This document shows positions 7,653 through 15,384 of a stretch of 64,000 nucleotides of DNA, in pieces. The first letter of the stretch is position 1. Every line of letters begins with the position of its first letter. The notes under the pieces were generated by a model. The model was not told the origin of the DNA and did no database searches. It saw nothing but the letters and a program-made list of their open reading frames with translations. The translations under genes and the position numbers were made by a program. This DNA comes from Cylindrospermopsis curvispora GIHE-G1. GTDB taxonomy: Bacteria; Cyanobacteriota; Cyanobacteriia; Cyanobacteriales; Nostocaceae. The DNA lies in assembly GCF_014489415.1 (NCBI RefSeq), contig NZ_CP060822.1, positions 2,651,501 through 2,715,500 of the forward strand, given 5' to 3'.

Positions 7653-9236
7653 GTGTCAAAACCTAGCGACAAAATGATAACTGTGTCCGGGGACCAATCT
7701 CCCAAGATTCGTCGTCGTCACCATACACAAAAGACAACTGCAAAAACTACCCAAAGGACACAATCAAAACCACCTCTCCAACCTACGGGTCCAAATAATC
7801 AACAAGACGTGAAAATATTACCCGTAAGTTCTCCTAGAAATCATAGACCAAATGAAACTGATCAAACAAGGCGATCACAACGTTTGGTAGTGTCCAGTAC
7901 TGTCAGGCCCACTCCCAGACCTGGAAATAAGCTATCTGGCAAAATGACAGGGAGTAACCCCAAGGTCAAAACCCTGCGTGTCCCCAAGCAAGGACACCCC
8001 CAAAAATATGCCTATCCATCCCGAAAGGCAAGGTTAAAACCAGCAGCTAATATTATTTTGTATGCCTTGCGACTGTTAATTGTGGGTGTGGGTTTGGGTG
8101 CAATTGTGGGCACCCTATTATCAGTGCTAGACCCGGCCAATCGAATTACCACTAACTCCATTAATCCACCTGTAACCCCAAGTTCTTCTCCCCAGTCTTC
8201 CATTAATAATTCCGGACTGGTCATATCTAGGGAAATTACCCCCCTGAAAACCACTATCGAAAACCTATCAGCAGCTAACCCCAATCTCATCCCCGGTGTG
8301 TTTATAGTGGATATAGATTCCGGTGGATATGTGGATGTTAGTGGGAACAAGAATTTCCCCGCAGCTAGTACCATTAAGATACCAGTTCTAGTGGCTTTTT
8401 TAGAAGATGTTGATAGGGGCAAAATTCGTCTCGATGAAATCTTAACTATGGAGCAAGAAATGGTAGCAGGAGGTTCTGGTAATTTAAGAACTATGCCTGT
8501 AGGTACTAAGCTGAAATCCATTGAAGTAGCTACCAAAATGATGACTATCAGTGACAACACTGCTACAAATATGCTGATTAGTAAATTGGGAGGGAAAGAG
8601 TTATTAAACGCCCGTTTTCGTAGTTGGGGACTAGTAAATACTGCCATTCAAAGTCCATTACCAGATTTAGAGGGTACTAATACTACCTCTCCTAAAGAGT
8701 TGGCAAACTTAATTGCCAAAGTTAATCAGGGTGAATTAATATCCATGCGATCGCGTGATTTGATGTTAGATATTATGCGACGTACCCAAAGGGATGATTT
8801 ATTACCTGCTGGTTTAGGGGAAGGAGCGACAGCATATCATAAAACGGGTGATATTGGGACAATGCTAGCGGATGCTGGTTTGATTGATGTTCCTACGGGT
8901 AAGCGTTACATTGCTAGTATTATGGTGAAACGTCCTCATAATGAACCTGCTGCAGCAAAGTTAATCAATTCCATATCTGAGGCAACTTATTCTTATTTAA
9001 GTCAGAGTAATTTACCCCCTGATGGTTCTACCAATAATCAACCATCAAACAATCAACCGTTAAATAATTCTTCCACCCCAGTTCCCCAACTTCAACCATT
9101 TACTCAACCATTTCTCCAACCTCAAGGTGGCAATTCAAATATTCCTAATGCTACAATCAACAATGTACCCCTGGGAAATTATCAGTCTCCTCTGAATAAT
9201 CCCCCATATTATCCACCACAATCTCATCGGAACTAA
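7653..9236 (+). CDS. Membrane-anchored class A beta-lactamase-fold serine hydrolase
   Basis: Secreted or envelope hydrolase of 527 residues related to class A beta-lactamases and PBP-type peptidases. The GTG start at 7653 follows AAGGAG at 7642-7647. A long basic, disordered N-terminal segment (1-130) precedes one transmembrane helix (about 132-156), then the catalytic domain: S239-T-I-K, S-D-N in MTISDNTATNM, and K397-T-G. The tail (about 450-527) is rich in Asn, Gln and Pro. Such proteins are common in cyanobacteria and most likely act on peptidoglycan or are orphan penicillin-interactive enzymes. True antibiotic hydrolysis is not established, and the omega-loop Glu is not clear (PDLEGTN is the likely region). 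Confidence 0.82.
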   Translation: MSKPSDKMITVSGDQSPKIRRRHHTQKTTAKTTQRTQSKPPLQPTGPNNQQDVKILPVSSPRNHRPNETDQTRRSQRLVVSSTVRPTPRPGNKLSGKMTGSNPKVKTLRVPKQGHPQKYAYPSRKARLKPAANIILYALRLLIVGVGLGAIVGTLLSVLDPANRITTNSINPPVTPSSSPQSSINNSGLVISREITPLKTTIENLSAANPNLIPGVFIVDIDSGGYVDVSGNKNFPAASTIKIPVLVAFLEDVDRGKIRLDEILTMEQEMVAGGSGNLRTMPVGTKLKSIEVATKMMTISDNTATNMLISKLGGKELLNARFRSWGLVNTAIQSPLPDLEGTNTTSPKELANLIAKVNQGELISMRSRDLMLDIMRRTQRDDLLPAGLGEGATAYHKTGDIGTMLADAGLIDVPTGKRYIASIMVKRPHNEPAAAKLINSISEATYSYLSQSNLPPDGSTNNQPSNNQPLNNSSTPVPQLQPFTQPFLQPQGGNSNIPNATINNVPLGNYQSPLNNPPYYPPQSHRN

Positions 9237-9245
9237 CAGGGAATT

Positions 9246-9608
9246 ATGACATCTCCATCAATTCAATTTTTTGCGGGTTTATTTGAAGAAATGAGTAATG
9301 TAAGTTTACGTCGAGAAGTCAGGACTGGTAAATTGATTGTTGTTCTACAATTTGAGCAATTGAAAGCCATATCAGGATTTAACAGTTTTACTAAACAGTC
9401 ATTGAACTCCCTATTATTAATTGACGAAGAAGGAGAAATTCGGGTTACCCCTTCGGGAACTAAATTTATTTTCGGTGGGGATGAAGGGGATGAATTAAAA
9501 AGAGTTGATTGTAAATTTGTAGTTGATCCTGGCGAAGGTTTTGATAGAATTATGCGTTTTTTACACCGTTATGCTGATGCTAATGGTATGGAATATGCGG
9601 AGAATTAG
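9246..9608 (+). CDS. Photosystem II assembly protein Psb28 family (probably Psb28-2)
   Basis: Thylakoid-associated factor of 120 residues that binds PSII assembly intermediates. The family core is clear: LLLIDEEGEI (residues about 56-65), KFIFGGDEGDELK and the C-terminal DRIMRFLHRYADANGM, matching the DR-MRF--RY--ENG pattern of Psb28. The N-terminal opening SIQFFAGLFEEMSNVSLRR and the GGDEGDELK stretch resemble the Psb28-2 paralogue more than Psb28-1; that sub-assignment is from memory. It begins 9 bases after the beta-lactamase-like gene, so the two may be co-transcribed. Confidence 0.85.
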   Translation: MTSPSIQFFAGLFEEMSNVSLRREVRTGKLIVVLQFEQLKAISGFNSFTKQSLNSLLLIDEEGEIRVTPSGTKFIFGGDEGDELKRVDCKFVVDPGEGFDRIMRFLHRYADANGMEYAEN

Positions 9609-9618
9609 GAGTTGGCAA

Positions 9619-10746
9619 TTAATAGAACTTCTGATATCGCATTCCAGGAAGTTGGGAAACTAAACCCATCAATTCCAATTGCAATAAACAACCGGAAACC
9701 AAACCAGATCCCATCTTAGCCTTTTCCACAATCATATCAAACGGTAAAGCATCCACTGTAAGAATATTCATTACCTGTTGTAATTCTGGCTCCAAATTAC
9801 CAAGAAAGGGATCGGATTTAACAGCAGGGGTATCAATATGTATCTTAGGAATAGCACCTAACATTGTCAATAATTCATTTAATTCCTGACTAATTAATCC
9901 CGCACCCTGACTAATTAGCTTTAAACAACCCTGAGAAGGTTCATCATCCACTCTTCCTGGTAAAGCATAAATATCCCGAGAAAATTCGTTAGCATAGGTA
10001 GCAGTGATCAGAGCACCAGACTTGTTTCCCGCTTCCATGACTAAAACCGCACGGGACAAACCCGCAATGATCCGATTGCGACGGGGAAAATGAGTGCGGT
10101 TGGGTGAGGTCTTAGTCGGATGTTCACTCATGACTATCCCAGATCTCAGAATTTGCCTATATAAGTCCTTATTCTTATATGGATAAATCACATCTACACC
10201 CGTTCCTACCACTGCTATGGTTCTACCCCCAGCTTTAATCGCTGCACTATGACTTTCAGCGTCTATTCCATCAGCCATACCTGAAACAATGGTGAAACCA
10301 TTTTGGGCTAAAACAGTGCTAATGTGACGGGTCCATTTTCTGCCATATTCTGTAGGCTTTCGAGTACCAACAATTCCTACCAGCGGTTTTCTACCTCTAT
10401 TTTCCTCCAGATCAAACTCTCCCCTATAATACAATATGGGGGGAGGCGTGGAAATTTCTCTTAGCAATTTTGGATATTCCACATCTGCTGGTGTCCAAAA
10501 ATGGGGGTTGATTTTTTCATGTTCAATAAGCAGTTTCTCTGGATTAATTTTGCCTCTATACTGAACTATTTTTTGCAAAATGTGAAAACCAACACCCTCT
10601 ATTTTTCCTAACTCTGCAGGACTCGATTTCCAAGCATTCTCTAAATTACCAAAGTGTTGTTGTAATCTTTGTAGTAGTATTGGTCCAACCCCGGCAATTT
10701 TTGACCATGCTAACCAGTATTGACGATCTTCAGTAATAGTAGACAT
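9619..10746 (-). CDS. dprA: DNA processing protein DprA/Smf
   Basis: Single-strand DNA-binding protein that loads RecA on incoming DNA during natural transformation. The 375 residues comprise an N-terminal helix-hairpin-helix/SAM-like part (LQRLQQHFGNLENAW, GKIEGVGFHILQKIV), the DprA Rossmann domain (GIVGTRKPTEYG, SGMADGIDAESHSAAI, VVGTGVDVIYP, FPRRNRIIAGLS, GALITATYANEF) and a C-terminal winged-helix region (about 310-375). Complete and of normal length, so DNA-uptake processing is likely functional. It ends 10 bases from the convergent psb28 gene. Confidence 0.95.
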   Translation of the reverse strand: MSTITEDRQYWLAWSKIAGVGPILLQRLQQHFGNLENAWKSSPAELGKIEGVGFHILQKIVQYRGKINPEKLLIEHEKINPHFWTPADVEYPKLLREISTPPPILYYRGEFDLEENRGRKPLVGIVGTRKPTEYGRKWTRHISTVLAQNGFTIVSGMADGIDAESHSAAIKAGGRTIAVVGTGVDVIYPYKNKDLYRQILRSGIVMSEHPTKTSPNRTHFPRRNRIIAGLSRAVLVMEAGNKSGALITATYANEFSRDIYALPGRVDDEPSQGCLKLISQGAGLISQELNELLTMLGAIPKIHIDTPAVKSDPFLGNLEPELQQVMNILTVDALPFDMIVEKAKMGSGLVSGCLLQLELMGLVSQLPGMRYQKFY

Positions 10747-10776
10747 TTTTAGTAAAAAGACCTAATTTTTGACACT

Positions 10777-11223
10777 TTACTTGTTTAGTCTTTGCTTTTT
10801 GCGTCTTTTTTCCGTAACAGCAACCCCATGATCCACCGGATAACCCGCAACCGGAATCACCTGGTATTTACGATCCGCTTCTAAATTTTTCAGCTCTGTA
10901 TAATCAACCCAGTGAATACAGTCCACCGGACAAGTGTCTATGGCCTCTTGTATGACCTCTTCTATATCCCCATCCTGACGCACCACCCGGGAACGTCCAT
11001 AATCCGGTTCAATATAAAAAGTGTTCCTAGCAACATGGGCGCAGTGCTTACATCCTATACAGGTGATTTCATCTACATAAACCCCCTTTTGTCGCAGCAG
11101 ACCGCCTAGTTCCGGTTCAAATCCAGATGTTTCTGGTTGATCCCGCAAAAGACCACCTAGTTCTGGCTCTAAACCGGAAAGATTATTACTTAAATCTTCT
11201 GAGAACGGCTGCAATTCAGACAT
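10777..11223 (-). CDS. Ferredoxin-like [4Fe-4S] protein with duplicated N-terminal motif
   Basis: Soluble electron-transfer protein of 148 residues. Cysteines CIGCKHC (around residue 55) plus downstream CPVDC form a single cubane-type cluster site of the bacterial ferredoxin (Fer4_13-like) kind. Before it the segment EPELGGLLR occurs twice, 19 residues apart (SGLEPELGGLLRD then SGFEPELGGLLRQ). The tail is very basic (KRRKKQR). The ATG at 11223 overlaps the stop of the upstream ycf35 gene (TAATG), so the pair is translationally coupled; a start four codons earlier is possible but less likely. Role unknown; the cluster with Ycf35 and DUF2997 is conserved in cyanobacteria. Confidence 0.85.
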   Translation of the reverse strand: MSELQPFSEDLSNNLSGLEPELGGLLRDQPETSGFEPELGGLLRQKGVYVDEITCIGCKHCAHVARNTFYIEPDYGRSRVVRQDGDIEEVIQEAIDTCPVDCIHWVDYTELKNLEADRKYQVIPVAGYPVDHGVAVTEKRRKKQRLNK

Positions 11224-11609
11224 TACGCACTCCAACGTTGTAATACTAAACTAATGGAACCATCAGCATTCTTCTGCTCTTGGCTAATTTGAAAACCCAC
11301 TTTAGCAGTTTCTTTCATCACTGTTTGGTAAGCATAACGCTGGGTAATCTGGCGCAAAAACCCATCCACTGATAAATTCTGTTGCCAGTATTGAAGGTCT
11401 GCTACCAGCTCATATTCTTGACCATTCCACTTAAAACCGATGTCATAACCATTGTCTTGTTCAATAGTGACTTCGGCGGTATGGGTTTGGCCACGATAAC
11501 CGCGCACCTCCCTAGAACCGGATTTCCAATCTATTCCTAAATCGGAAAGGGCGTCCTTTAAGGATTCTAGATTACGGATTTGAGTTTTAATTTGGCTAAA
11601 GTGTGACAT
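11223..11609 (-). CDS. ycf35: Ycf35 / DUF1257 protein
   Basis: Conserved cyanobacterial and algal-plastid protein, 128 residues, function not established. The family opening MSHFSQIKTQIRNLESLKDA, and WKSGSREVRGYRGQ and the QRYAYQTV segment are recognisable. No transmembrane helix or signal peptide. Its stop overlaps the ferredoxin start by one base, and a DUF2997 gene lies 36 bases upstream on the same strand, forming a three-gene unit. Predicted cytosolic or stromal, perhaps redox-linked through the ferredoxin; that is inference. Confidence 0.9.
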   Translation of the reverse strand: MSHFSQIKTQIRNLESLKDALSDLGIDWKSGSREVRGYRGQTHTAEVTIEQDNGYDIGFKWNGQEYELVADLQYWQQNLSVDGFLRQITQRYAYQTVMKETAKVGFQISQEQKNADGSISLVLQRWSA

Positions 11610-11645
11610 ATCGGTTTTTAATCAATGAAAATATAGTTGATAAAG

Positions 11646-11858
11646 CTACCACTCACTAAAGGTGGCTTGGGTATTCACCGTTCCAGATTCCTGGAGGTGA
11701 TTAGGGGTGAAATATTCTGAGGTTGACTCCCGATTGAGCACTCGTCCCAGTTGTGCTTCTATAGCTGCTGTTACCTCCGCACAAGAAGCGCCAATGACAC
11801 CAGTGACTTTCTCCTGTACTCTCCCATCTGGATAAATGATGAATTCTAATGTTTCCAT
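11646..11858 (-). CDS. DUF2997 protein
   Basis: Small protein of 70 residues. The opening METLEFIIYPDGRVQEKVTGV, followed by GASCAEVTAAIEAQLG, is the DUF2997 pattern (I-Y-DG-V---V-G--G--C---T--IE). It begins the three-gene DUF2997-ycf35-ferredoxin unit. The single conserved Cys in GASC could be functional. No known activity. Confidence 0.85.
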   Translation of the reverse strand: METLEFIIYPDGRVQEKVTGVIGASCAEVTAAIEAQLGRVLNRESTSEYFTPNHLQESGTVNTQATFSEW

Positions 11859-12258
11859 TTTTTCTAGCCAACCTCGAATTGTATCCTTGAACTTTTCGTA
11901 CTGGAGCAGGGTTAGTTTTCGGTCAGGAACTTTAGAAATAACCTAACCATTTGTTAACTAATGTTCCATATCGGGAAAAGATATATTGCAGAATCTTTAC
12001 AAAAATTATTAATTGAACTAGTGTTTACACTCGTCCTGGTTTAGTTTCCCTTAATATGAGCCATTAGTCAAGGTAAAACCAACTTGGTGATTTCTAAGTC
12101 TAAAATCGCCAGACATTAATCAACATCTAGCTTTCAGCTATTATGTAACCAACAAGAAATTCTGAAAAAATCCTAAACTTGATTGGAAATTCTTATTATT
12201 ATTATTGGTTATTATTGGGTTTGGGTGATTATGCTTATTAAATAGCTATAGCTTATCA
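11859..12258. other. Intergenic region with a short TTA microsatellite
   Basis: Upstream region of the DUF2997-ycf35-ferredoxin unit and downstream of the DUF3067 gene. It contains a run of TTA/ATT triplets at 12193-12206 with a partial second run just after, and is otherwise unstructured AT-rich sequence. I see no gene, RNA family or clear promoter motif. Confidence 0.5.
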
Positions 12259-12567
12259 CTATATTATCCATTCGGATGCGCGATCGCCTAGTTCAATGGG
12301 AATACTAATAGCCTTACCTAGTCGAGGTCGCTCCTTAGTTTGGACGATAAAGTTTTCTACTTGACTTGTTCCCCCTAAAGCATTAAGGTAGTTAGCAATA
12401 GTGTTCAAATGTTCTTGATATTCGGACTCGCTCAAAGGAAAAGAAGCTTGTTCCACATACTTCCACATAATTTGGAGAAAGATTTTGCCCTGGGTGCGAC
12501 GAAACTGAACATCATAAGAGTATCCCCACTTATTCACTAACATCTGACGCAATTCACTTCCTGTCAT
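12259..12567 (-). CDS. DUF3067 protein
   Basis: Conserved protein of photosynthetic organisms, 102 residues, function unknown. The segment MTGSELRQMLVNKWGYSYDV is followed by KIFLQIMWKYVEQASFPLSE and the mid-region YQEHLNTIANYLNALG, matching DUF3067. The ATG at 12567 is chosen because AAGGAG sits 10 bases upstream; the seven-codon longer frame begins with TTG and would place that site inside the gene. Monocistronic, with a GCGATCGC inside its 3' end. Confidence 0.8.
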   Translation of the reverse strand: MTGSELRQMLVNKWGYSYDVQFRRTQGKIFLQIMWKYVEQASFPLSESEYQEHLNTIANYLNALGGTSQVENFIVQTKERPRLGKAISIPIELGDRASEWII

Positions 12568-12730
12568 TTTTAAATACTCCTTAATCAACTATCTGGAGAT
12601 CGTCCGTACCATTTTACTATTTTTAGTGGTACAAGATACTAGAAAATGCCAAATACCACACTTGATCCAGAATGGAAATAATGAGATGAATAATAAATTG
12701 TTCGTGTGCTGTAAATCATTTTGAGGTTAT

Positions 12731-13384
12731 ATGTTATCCCAATTGTCATCCAAATTAAATTGTTTAACTTGTGGGTCTTATGTAAATGCTGAAAAGGTAA
12801 ACAGTTATAAGATGGAAGTTCAGGATGATCACCCTATCTTTAATTCTTGGGGTGGAACAGTTACAACCTATAATGAGTTTACATTTCTTAAATGTCCTCA
12901 ATGCTTTCAACCTTTTCTCACTTGTAAGGAATATTGTAATGGATCAGAGTCTTATAATGATTTTGAGTATGCTCAAGTAAAAACTTTATATCCAATATCA
13001 AATACTAGTAGCATATATAGAGTACCTACATACATAAGAAAATCATTTCAAGAAGCTTTCTTGTGTCTAAATGCCAAGGCATTTTCAGCATGTGTAGCCA
13101 TGTGTATAAAAACTATAGATTCTATATGTGAGGAGCATAAAATTGAGGGTAATTCTCTGAAAGAAAAGCTGGAAATAATGAGACAGCAAGAAATTATTAA
13201 TCACCATCTTTATAACTGGGCCAGTAATTTAAGACTACAGGATTTGTCCCACGAAGTGGACATAAACTTTAATCAGAATGATGCTCAACAGATAGTTGAG
13301 TTGACTGATTTACTGATTGAGTACATTTTCAGGTACAGGAAGAATTTTGAGTTGTTTAAGAAAACAAAACTTGGTGACAAATAA
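12731..13384 (+). CDS. Zinc-ribbon DUF4145-domain protein
   Basis: Cytoplasmic protein of 217 residues. An N-terminal zinc ribbon is formed by CLTC (residues 11-14) and CPQC (about 56-59), with further Cys nearby; the C-terminal half is a helical DUF4145 domain (SFQEAFLCLNAKAFSACVAM through ELTDLLIEYIF). DUF4145 occurs alone and as an accessory domain in restriction or other defence proteins, but no partner gene is nearby. The gene is visibly more AT-rich than its neighbours and stands alone between oppositely oriented genes, which would fit horizontal acquisition. No enzymatic function can be assigned. Confidence 0.7.
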   Translation: MLSQLSSKLNCLTCGSYVNAEKVNSYKMEVQDDHPIFNSWGGTVTTYNEFTFLKCPQCFQPFLTCKEYCNGSESYNDFEYAQVKTLYPISNTSSIYRVPTYIRKSFQEAFLCLNAKAFSACVAMCIKTIDSICEEHKIEGNSLKEKLEIMRQQEIINHHLYNWASNLRLQDLSHEVDINFNQNDAQQIVELTDLLIEYIFRYRKNFELFKKTKLGDK

Positions 13385-13427
13385 AAACAAAATAACAAAA
13401 TAGCTTGTAGCTGAGTTTATACAAGAC

Positions 13428-14009
13428 CTATTTAGTGTTTTCACCTTCTGCTCCCGTATAACCGGTACCAACCCACACAACAGCGCGAAATACATCACGA
13501 ATAACCTTTTCTATTGGTTCTGAATCTGTTTTAGAAGGAACAGATATTGGTTTAAGACTAATATCTCTAGTGCCCAAAATAATTTCGCCAACTACACGAG
13601 CGCGACGCATGTGAAAATCGGATGTAATTAAATAAACACTTTTAATCTTTTTGTCTTGTAAATCATCTACTATAGTAGTAAAGTTAGTCACCGTGTCTAC
13701 TGCTTCATAATCTAAATGTAAACGACTTAAATTAACTCCAGCTTTTGCAAACACCTTTTTTGTATGGTCAGGTGGACTCCCACCAGTAATCCATATTGGT
13801 ATGTTGGGGTGTTTTTTAGCAAAATTGGCAGCAAACCTCTCTCGCTCTAAACGCTTACTAGAACCACCCAAAACCAAAACAGCTTGTGGGATTGAAAATT
13901 GGTTCTGCACTTCTCTGTATCCCCACCAGATAAAAATTGGCAGAATAAAGAACATAATGGGCAAAGATTTACCTTTAAACAATGGCTTTTTCCGGTGTGT
14001 AAATTCCAC
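13428..14009 (-). CDS. YdcF/SanA-like (DUF218) membrane protein
   Basis: Envelope protein of 193 residues with one N-terminal transmembrane segment (about 15-31) and a DUF218 domain: AVLVLGGSSKRLERERFAA, IPIWITGGSP, LDYEAVDTVTNF and YLITSDFHMRRA, the usual conserved acidic/His pattern. Members include SanA, YdcF and ElyC, linked to envelope or peptidoglycan-precursor metabolism, with no biochemical activity firmly shown. The gene converges on the DUF4145 gene with 43 bases between. Confidence 0.8.
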   Translation of the reverse strand: MEFTHRKKPLFKGKSLPIMFFILPIFIWWGYREVQNQFSIPQAVLVLGGSSKRLERERFAANFAKKHPNIPIWITGGSPPDHTKKVFAKAGVNLSRLHLDYEAVDTVTNFTTIVDDLQDKKIKSVYLITSDFHMRRARVVGEIILGTRDISLKPISVPSKTDSEPIEKVIRDVFRAVVWVGTGYTGAEGENTK

Positions 14010-14103
14010 CCCAATTGTATTTCGTCAAGAGAATTTTTGGTAAGGACGAAAATCACTATTTTTTTAAAAACGACTTATCCAGTCTCTACTTAGCGTTTTT
14101 TAC

Positions 14104-14137
14104 ATAAGTAGATCTTATATTTAATTCCGCCCACCCA
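14104..14137 (+). repeat. Dispersed repeat, copy 2 (ends only)
   Basis: ATAAGTA is joined almost directly to CTTATATTTAATTCCGCCC, so the two ends of the repeat are present while the whole palindromic core is missing. It looks like an internal-deletion remnant of the element seen at 1371-1486. Confidence 0.6.
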
Positions 14138-14163
14138 CGTATAGCCATATTTCCAGAAATGGA

Positions 14164-15384
14164 TTAAACCTCTTCCATTAGTGCTAAAACCGCTTTGGGT
14201 AATAATTTTTCCTTAAACCAAATAATTTTGGCAGGAACATTATCCAACTTCACCCCGGATTTTTCCAGGTTCAACTTTTCAGAAATTGCCAGAATTAGGT
14301 TGTGACAATTTGCTCTTTTCACCTGAGCAAATTTCTTTTTTAAATATTCTGGTCGCCAATAACCAACAACTTCTAACAAAAAACTCCTTCCATCGGGATG
14401 CACAAGACGAAAGTCTGGTATGATTACACTTCCAGGGATGGGAATTAAATCTACTTCTCTTTCTAAAAACCAACCACTTTTCATAGCATCCCATTTATCA
14501 GCGAAGGACTGGTCTAACAAGCTGTCGTATGGTTTACCTTGGGGATAATGGGAGATTAGACCACATTCAGAATTTAGGGTAAATCTACCGGTTTTCCATT
14601 CCTGTGTATGTAGGTCTTTTATTTGCAAAGTGGTCGATAAACTCCATTTAGTTACATGGAGTAAAGCTGGAATCATTTTAGCAATGGATAATCCGTATCG
14701 CGTACTGGAGGTAAATAAACTTGTTGGACCATCAATGGTGATAGTAAAACCATGGTTCGCGTCACCCTCAATATAGGCCATTAACTGAAATAATTTTAGA
14801 TATCGAAATAATAGTTTATATTCTCTTGGTACATTACGGTGAGCATTTAAGATTAATTGGGTGGCTTTATAGAAAATACCTTGCACCTGGGATAAGTTAT
14901 AACGGTGTAATAGATCTTCTGGTTTAGGAGCATCAAATGCGGTGAGGATTCTATTTTCCAAGAGATCAGCATAAAGACCTTCAGCAATCTGAATTGGTAA
15001 AATTTCCCTTTCCAGTTCTTGACTAAGATTGGTAGCAATTTGGCTAAAAATTATCTCGGTGTTTTGGAGACTAGCAACTGATTGAGCTGCTAGGGTGAAT
15101 ACCTTTTCCCTTAACATTTGTGGTTCTAGGGGACTGATAATTTCAAAAGTGCAAAAACTACTTTTGAGGATGTGGCCTAAACCGCGTTTCATTCTATAGT
15201 CTGTGGTCTCACCCTCAAAATTTATAAGTTGTCTTTCCAAATATCCTTGGGTTTTTCCTAGAGCATCTTGAAAAAAGTTAATTAAATCATTTGCTATGGC
15301 TAAATGTTTATCATCCAGTTTCAGTCTCTTGGGAATGATTTCTTCTCCAGTTTGACAATGAATCAGTAGTTCAGTCGGTAACAT
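14164..15384 (-). CDS. Bax1-like DUF790 nuclease, partner of XPB helicase
   Basis: 406-residue DUF790 protein, the family of archaeal Bax1, a structure-specific DNA nuclease that works with XPB. The N-terminal and central parts (MLPTELLIHCQTGEEIIPKR; FTITIDGPTSLFTSSTRYG) match DUF790. The C-terminal part carries a PD-(D/E)xK-like nuclease core: IPDFRL, then SFLLEVVGYW with Asp and Glu about 14 residues apart, then LKKKFAQVKR with candidate Lys. Its start overlaps the end of the XPB gene by 14 bases, implying coupled translation and a complex. Expected role is damage- or bubble-specific DNA incision in repair; cyanobacterial function is untested to my knowledge. Confidence 0.85.
   Translation of the reverse strand: MLPTELLIHCQTGEEIIPKRLKLDDKHLAIANDLINFFQDALGKTQGYLERQLINFEGETTDYRMKRGLGHILKSSFCTFEIISPLEPQMLREKVFTLAAQSVASLQNTEIIFSQIATNLSQELEREILPIQIAEGLYADLLENRILTAFDAPKPEDLLHRYNLSQVQGIFYKATQLILNAHRNVPREYKLLFRYLKLFQLMAYIEGDANHGFTITIDGPTSLFTSSTRYGLSIAKMIPALLHVTKWSLSTTLQIKDLHTQEWKTGRFTLNSECGLISHYPQGKPYDSLLDQSFADKWDAMKSGWFLEREVDLIPIPGSVIIPDFRLVHPDGRSFLLEVVGYWRPEYLKKKFAQVKRANCHNLILAISEKLNLEKSGVKLDNVPAKIIWFKEKLLPKAVLALMEEV

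Noticed and set aside
7653-9236. Antibiotic-resistance beta-lactamase
   Set aside because: Long disordered membrane-anchored architecture is typical of housekeeping cyanobacterial homologues; no evidence for resistance.
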